64,000 nt of DNA, from positions 1 to 64,000 of the forward strand of contig JAESRE010000016.1 of the NCBI GenBank assembly GCA_016764775.1, in the 5' to 3' direction. The position numbers were made by a program, and so were the translations under genes. Below the pieces are notes generated by a model that was not told the origin of the DNA, did not search any database, and saw only the letters and a list, made by a program, of their open reading frames with translations. This document shows positions 62,083-64,000 of this stretch, piece after piece; position 1 is the stretch's first letter; every line of letters starts with the position of its first letter. The DNA comes from Alphaproteobacteria bacterium (lineage in GTDB: Bacteria > Pseudomonadota > Alphaproteobacteria > Micavibrionales > Micavibrionaceae).

Positions 62083-63525
62083 ATGCATTACCGATCTGAC
62101 GCGTTTTGGGGATTTCATAAAATACTATTTAAAAAGTCCACTCAGGCTTTGCTGGTAGTCAGTCTGGGTACTGCGTTTTTGGTGTCTCCTTCGTCAGAAA
62201 CACGCGCAGCCTATGATTGTGCAACTGAATGTACCGAGTTAGCGAACGAAATTATCAGCCAGCACGAAGATACGCTTCGCCCCGACGTAACCGAACATAT
62301 TGCGGACGAGTTTAACCAGCACAGAGACTGGCTCACCAACACATTCGCACGTGAGCAAGTAATTCCCGCCTTACAACTATTTACTGAACAAATGACTGCC
62401 GTAGCAATGCAGCAGACCATGATTATCGGGACCTTCTTCGACGCTAAGCACCAGCTGGAAACACAAAGACTGTTTCAGGAACTGCAGGTGCAGGCACACA
62501 AAGATTATCAACCCAGTACGGCATTCTGTACATTCGGTACGGCAGCCCGTTCTCTCGCATCATCCGAAGCCGGCGGTCGTTACACGGCTGTGGCCATGGG
62601 TGAAAGACAGCTCGCACGACATCTCGGTCTATTCAACTTTGCCGGTGCCGATAACGCCGAGAATGACAAAGTCGCCCGTTGGGAGCAGTTCAGACATATT
62701 TATTGCGACCCGCAAGACAACAACTGGCAGGACGCACCGAATACAGGTCTTGTGCCTGATGGTGCCGGTGTTACGGACCCTGTATGTTTGACGGACGAAC
62801 CGCCAGTCGGGGATTACAACCGCGACAAAAACCGTATCAACATCGACATCGATTATACCCGCGCCATTGAAAACAAGCGTACACTGGATATTGCCCGCCA
62901 ATATGACGTGGCATCGAACGATGAAATCGACATTCAGGCTCTTGGGAACAACCTTTACGGTAGTGACATTCTTTTCCGTGATATTTCCCGAAGCAATTTG
63001 ACCGATGATGACAAGCCGGACCTCTTCCTGACATTACGCTCTATTGCCGCCAAACGAAGCGTTGCTGAAAACTCGTTTAACACGATTGTCGGTATCAAAA
63101 GCCTTGGTGATGCGGCCGGTGTGTACACGACAACACCTATTGAAACATACCGTTTCATGGGCCGTCTGATTATGGAGCTGGGTGTACCCGAAGACGAAGT
63201 ACACGAATATCTTGATCTGCCATATGCTGTTGGCGGCTCTACGCCCCCAAGTGCATCGGATCGTCGCTATCACATGAGTTACTACTCGCAACTCGAGATC
63301 ATGGCGAAAAAGATTTATCAAAACCCCGATTTTTACGCGAACCTGTATGACAAGCCTGCCAACGTTCAGAGAACAAGCGCAGCACTGAAAGCTATTGAAT
63401 TGATGCTGGACCGCGCGATTTACGAAAGTCAGATCCGTCAGGAGATGGCGATGTCCGTATTGCTGTCATCACGTATCGGCGTCAGGTTCTTTGATGTGAA
63501 CAAGTCGCTGCAGGGTGACAACTAA
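62083..63525 (+). CDS. Unknown exported protein, first of a tandem pair
   Basis: 480 residues. N-terminal hydrophobic stretch (ALLVVSLGTAFLVSP) and a likely cut after TRAA, then CATECTEL with two Cys. No known family. A block near 75-150 (DEFNQHRDWL, AVAMQQTMIIGTFFDAKHQLETQRL, AHKDYQPST, CTFGT) is repeated in the next gene. The second half is hydrophilic and helical with LFLTLRSIAAKRSVAENSFNTIVGIKSLG and ends in a long helix. Divergent from icmL, so probably part of the secretion machine or its cargo; a role as an alphaproteobacterial Dot/Icm component is an inference. Confidence 0.65.
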   Translation: MHYRSDAFWGFHKILFKKSTQALLVVSLGTAFLVSPSSETRAAYDCATECTELANEIISQHEDTLRPDVTEHIADEFNQHRDWLTNTFAREQVIPALQLFTEQMTAVAMQQTMIIGTFFDAKHQLETQRLFQELQVQAHKDYQPSTAFCTFGTAARSLASSEAGGRYTAVAMGERQLARHLGLFNFAGADNAENDKVARWEQFRHIYCDPQDNNWQDAPNTGLVPDGAGVTDPVCLTDEPPVGDYNRDKNRINIDIDYTRAIENKRTLDIARQYDVASNDEIDIQALGNNLYGSDILFRDISRSNLTDDDKPDLFLTLRSIAAKRSVAENSFNTIVGIKSLGDAAGVYTTTPIETYRFMGRLIMELGVPEDEVHEYLDLPYAVGGSTPPSASDRRYHMSYYSQLEIMAKKIYQNPDFYANLYDKPANVQRTSAALKAIELMLDRAIYESQIRQEMAMSVLLSSRIGVRFFDVNKSLQGDN

Positions 63526-64000
63526 TGGGAATTGAAATGGGCCGAATACTTGGAATTATAAACCGAATGAAGCTGATCATTACCACGTTTTGCGCGGTGA
63601 TGATTTTAGGCGTCACGGCTGTGCCAAAGCCTGCGCTGGCCGTCTGTACATGTTGTACGGAATATTTTCAATGTATCACCTGTTCCAACAACCTGGTTTT
63701 CAACGTCTCGTATACCGAGGTGCTGGAAAGCCGTGACATTATCAATGAATTCGTAACCGATGAATTTGTAGCTCACCGTCAATGGTATGTAGCCGTGTTG
63801 TGGGAAGATCACATTCTGCCGGCAATGATGCTGATGGCTGACCAGCTGTCTGCGGTGGCGATGCATCAAACCATGCTTGTCGGCGGTATGATGGACGCCA
63901 AACACCAGATGGAAACCCAGCGTGTATTGCAGACTATTCGCGCACGGGCACACAAGGATTATCACCCCAGTAACGGTATGTGTGAATTCGGTACCAATGT
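63525..64000 (+). CDS. Unknown exported protein, second of the tandem pair (cut by window end)
   Basis: At least 158 residues, continuing past the window. The ATG at 63525 overlaps the preceding stop (TAATG); ATGs at 63537 and 63567 are alternatives, the last giving a clean signal peptide (MKLIITTFCAVMILGVTAV...ALA). The mature start is Cys-rich (CTCCTEYFQCITC). It then repeats the previous protein's block: DEFVAHRQWY, AVAMHQTMLVGGMMDAKHQMETQRV, AHKDYHPSNGMCEFGT. Same role as the partner, unknown. Confidence 0.7.
   Translation, partial: MGIEMGRILGIINRMKLIITTFCAVMILGVTAVPKPALAVCTCCTEYFQCITCSNNLVFNVSYTEVLESRDIINEFVTDEFVAHRQWYVAVLWEDHILPAMMLMADQLSAVAMHQTMLVGGMMDAKHQMETQRVLQTIRARAHKDYHPSNGMCEFGTN

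Noticed and set aside
1-64000. tRNA, rRNA, CRISPR arrays, insertion sequences, prophage
   Set aside because: No T-loop/anticodon pattern, direct-repeat array, transposase or integrase was seen by eye; a tRNAscan and repeat search would settle it.

Overview
The window reads as the chromosomal origin region of a free-living or predatory alphaproteobacterium of medium G+C. The block hemE-hemH-hemJ-rho-mnmE-mnmG-rsmG-parA-parB-holA-lptE-leuS-DUF3576 and the block ppsR-maf-aroE-coaE-dnaQ-secB-fxsA-tim44-mltA are conserved alphaproteobacterial neighbourhoods that flank oriC in Caulobacter-like genomes. The chromosomal Dot/Icm locus and the DUF6782-type proteins suggest a Micavibrionales-like lineage. 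That assignment is an inference from gene content only.

Layout. 0-1.2 kb: an open reading frame whose first third is an acyl-CoA dehydrogenase fragment and whose remainder is the C-terminal part of HslU; this looks like a chimeric contig end. 1.2-9.1 kb: two related zinc-finger-like unknowns, an Smr protein, two unknown genes with sigma-54-like promoters on either side of an OmpR-type regulator with a reduced receiver, YggS, a porin with a clear terminator, and a DUF3576 lipoprotein. 9.1-20.6 kb (plus strand): leuS, typA, a YhiN-type flavoprotein, an ArsC/Spx-like protein, lptE, then a three-gene accessory operon behind a strong promoter and a SAM-II-type riboswitch, then holA. 20.6-36.6 kb (mostly minus strand): parB, parA, rsmG, mnmG, mnmE, rho, hemJ, hemH and hemE, with parS-like sites inside rsmG, mnmG, mnmE and hemH, and several small or unknown genes between. 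36.6-37.9 kb: two A+T-rich spacers with GANTC clusters and CtrA-like sites at the point where gene direction switches; this is the best oriC candidate. 37.9-49.2 kb (mostly plus strand): two related DUF6782-like proteins, then the ppsR-to-mltA block. 50.3-61.8 kb (minus strand): a Dot/Icm (type IVB) secretion operon in the order icmL-K-E-G-C-D-J-B plus one unknown membrane protein. 62.1-64.0 kb (plus strand): two tandem related secreted proteins diverging from icmL, the second cut by the window end.

How it works together. Chromosome replication and segregation genes (holA, dnaQ, parABS, candidate oriC), heme synthesis, tRNA modification and cell-envelope genes form the conserved backbone. The accessory parts are the riboswitch operon (a divergent SAM hydroxide adenosyltransferase-like protein, a possible oxygenase-fold protein and a GCS2-like ligase), the Dot/Icm machine with an internally repeated IcmC-like membrane protein, and the genes inserted between hemE and ppsR. 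The riboswitch operon is the best candidate for an undescribed system: the sequence suggests both a SAM sensor and a SAM-family enzyme.

No tRNA, rRNA, CRISPR array or insertion sequence was recognised.
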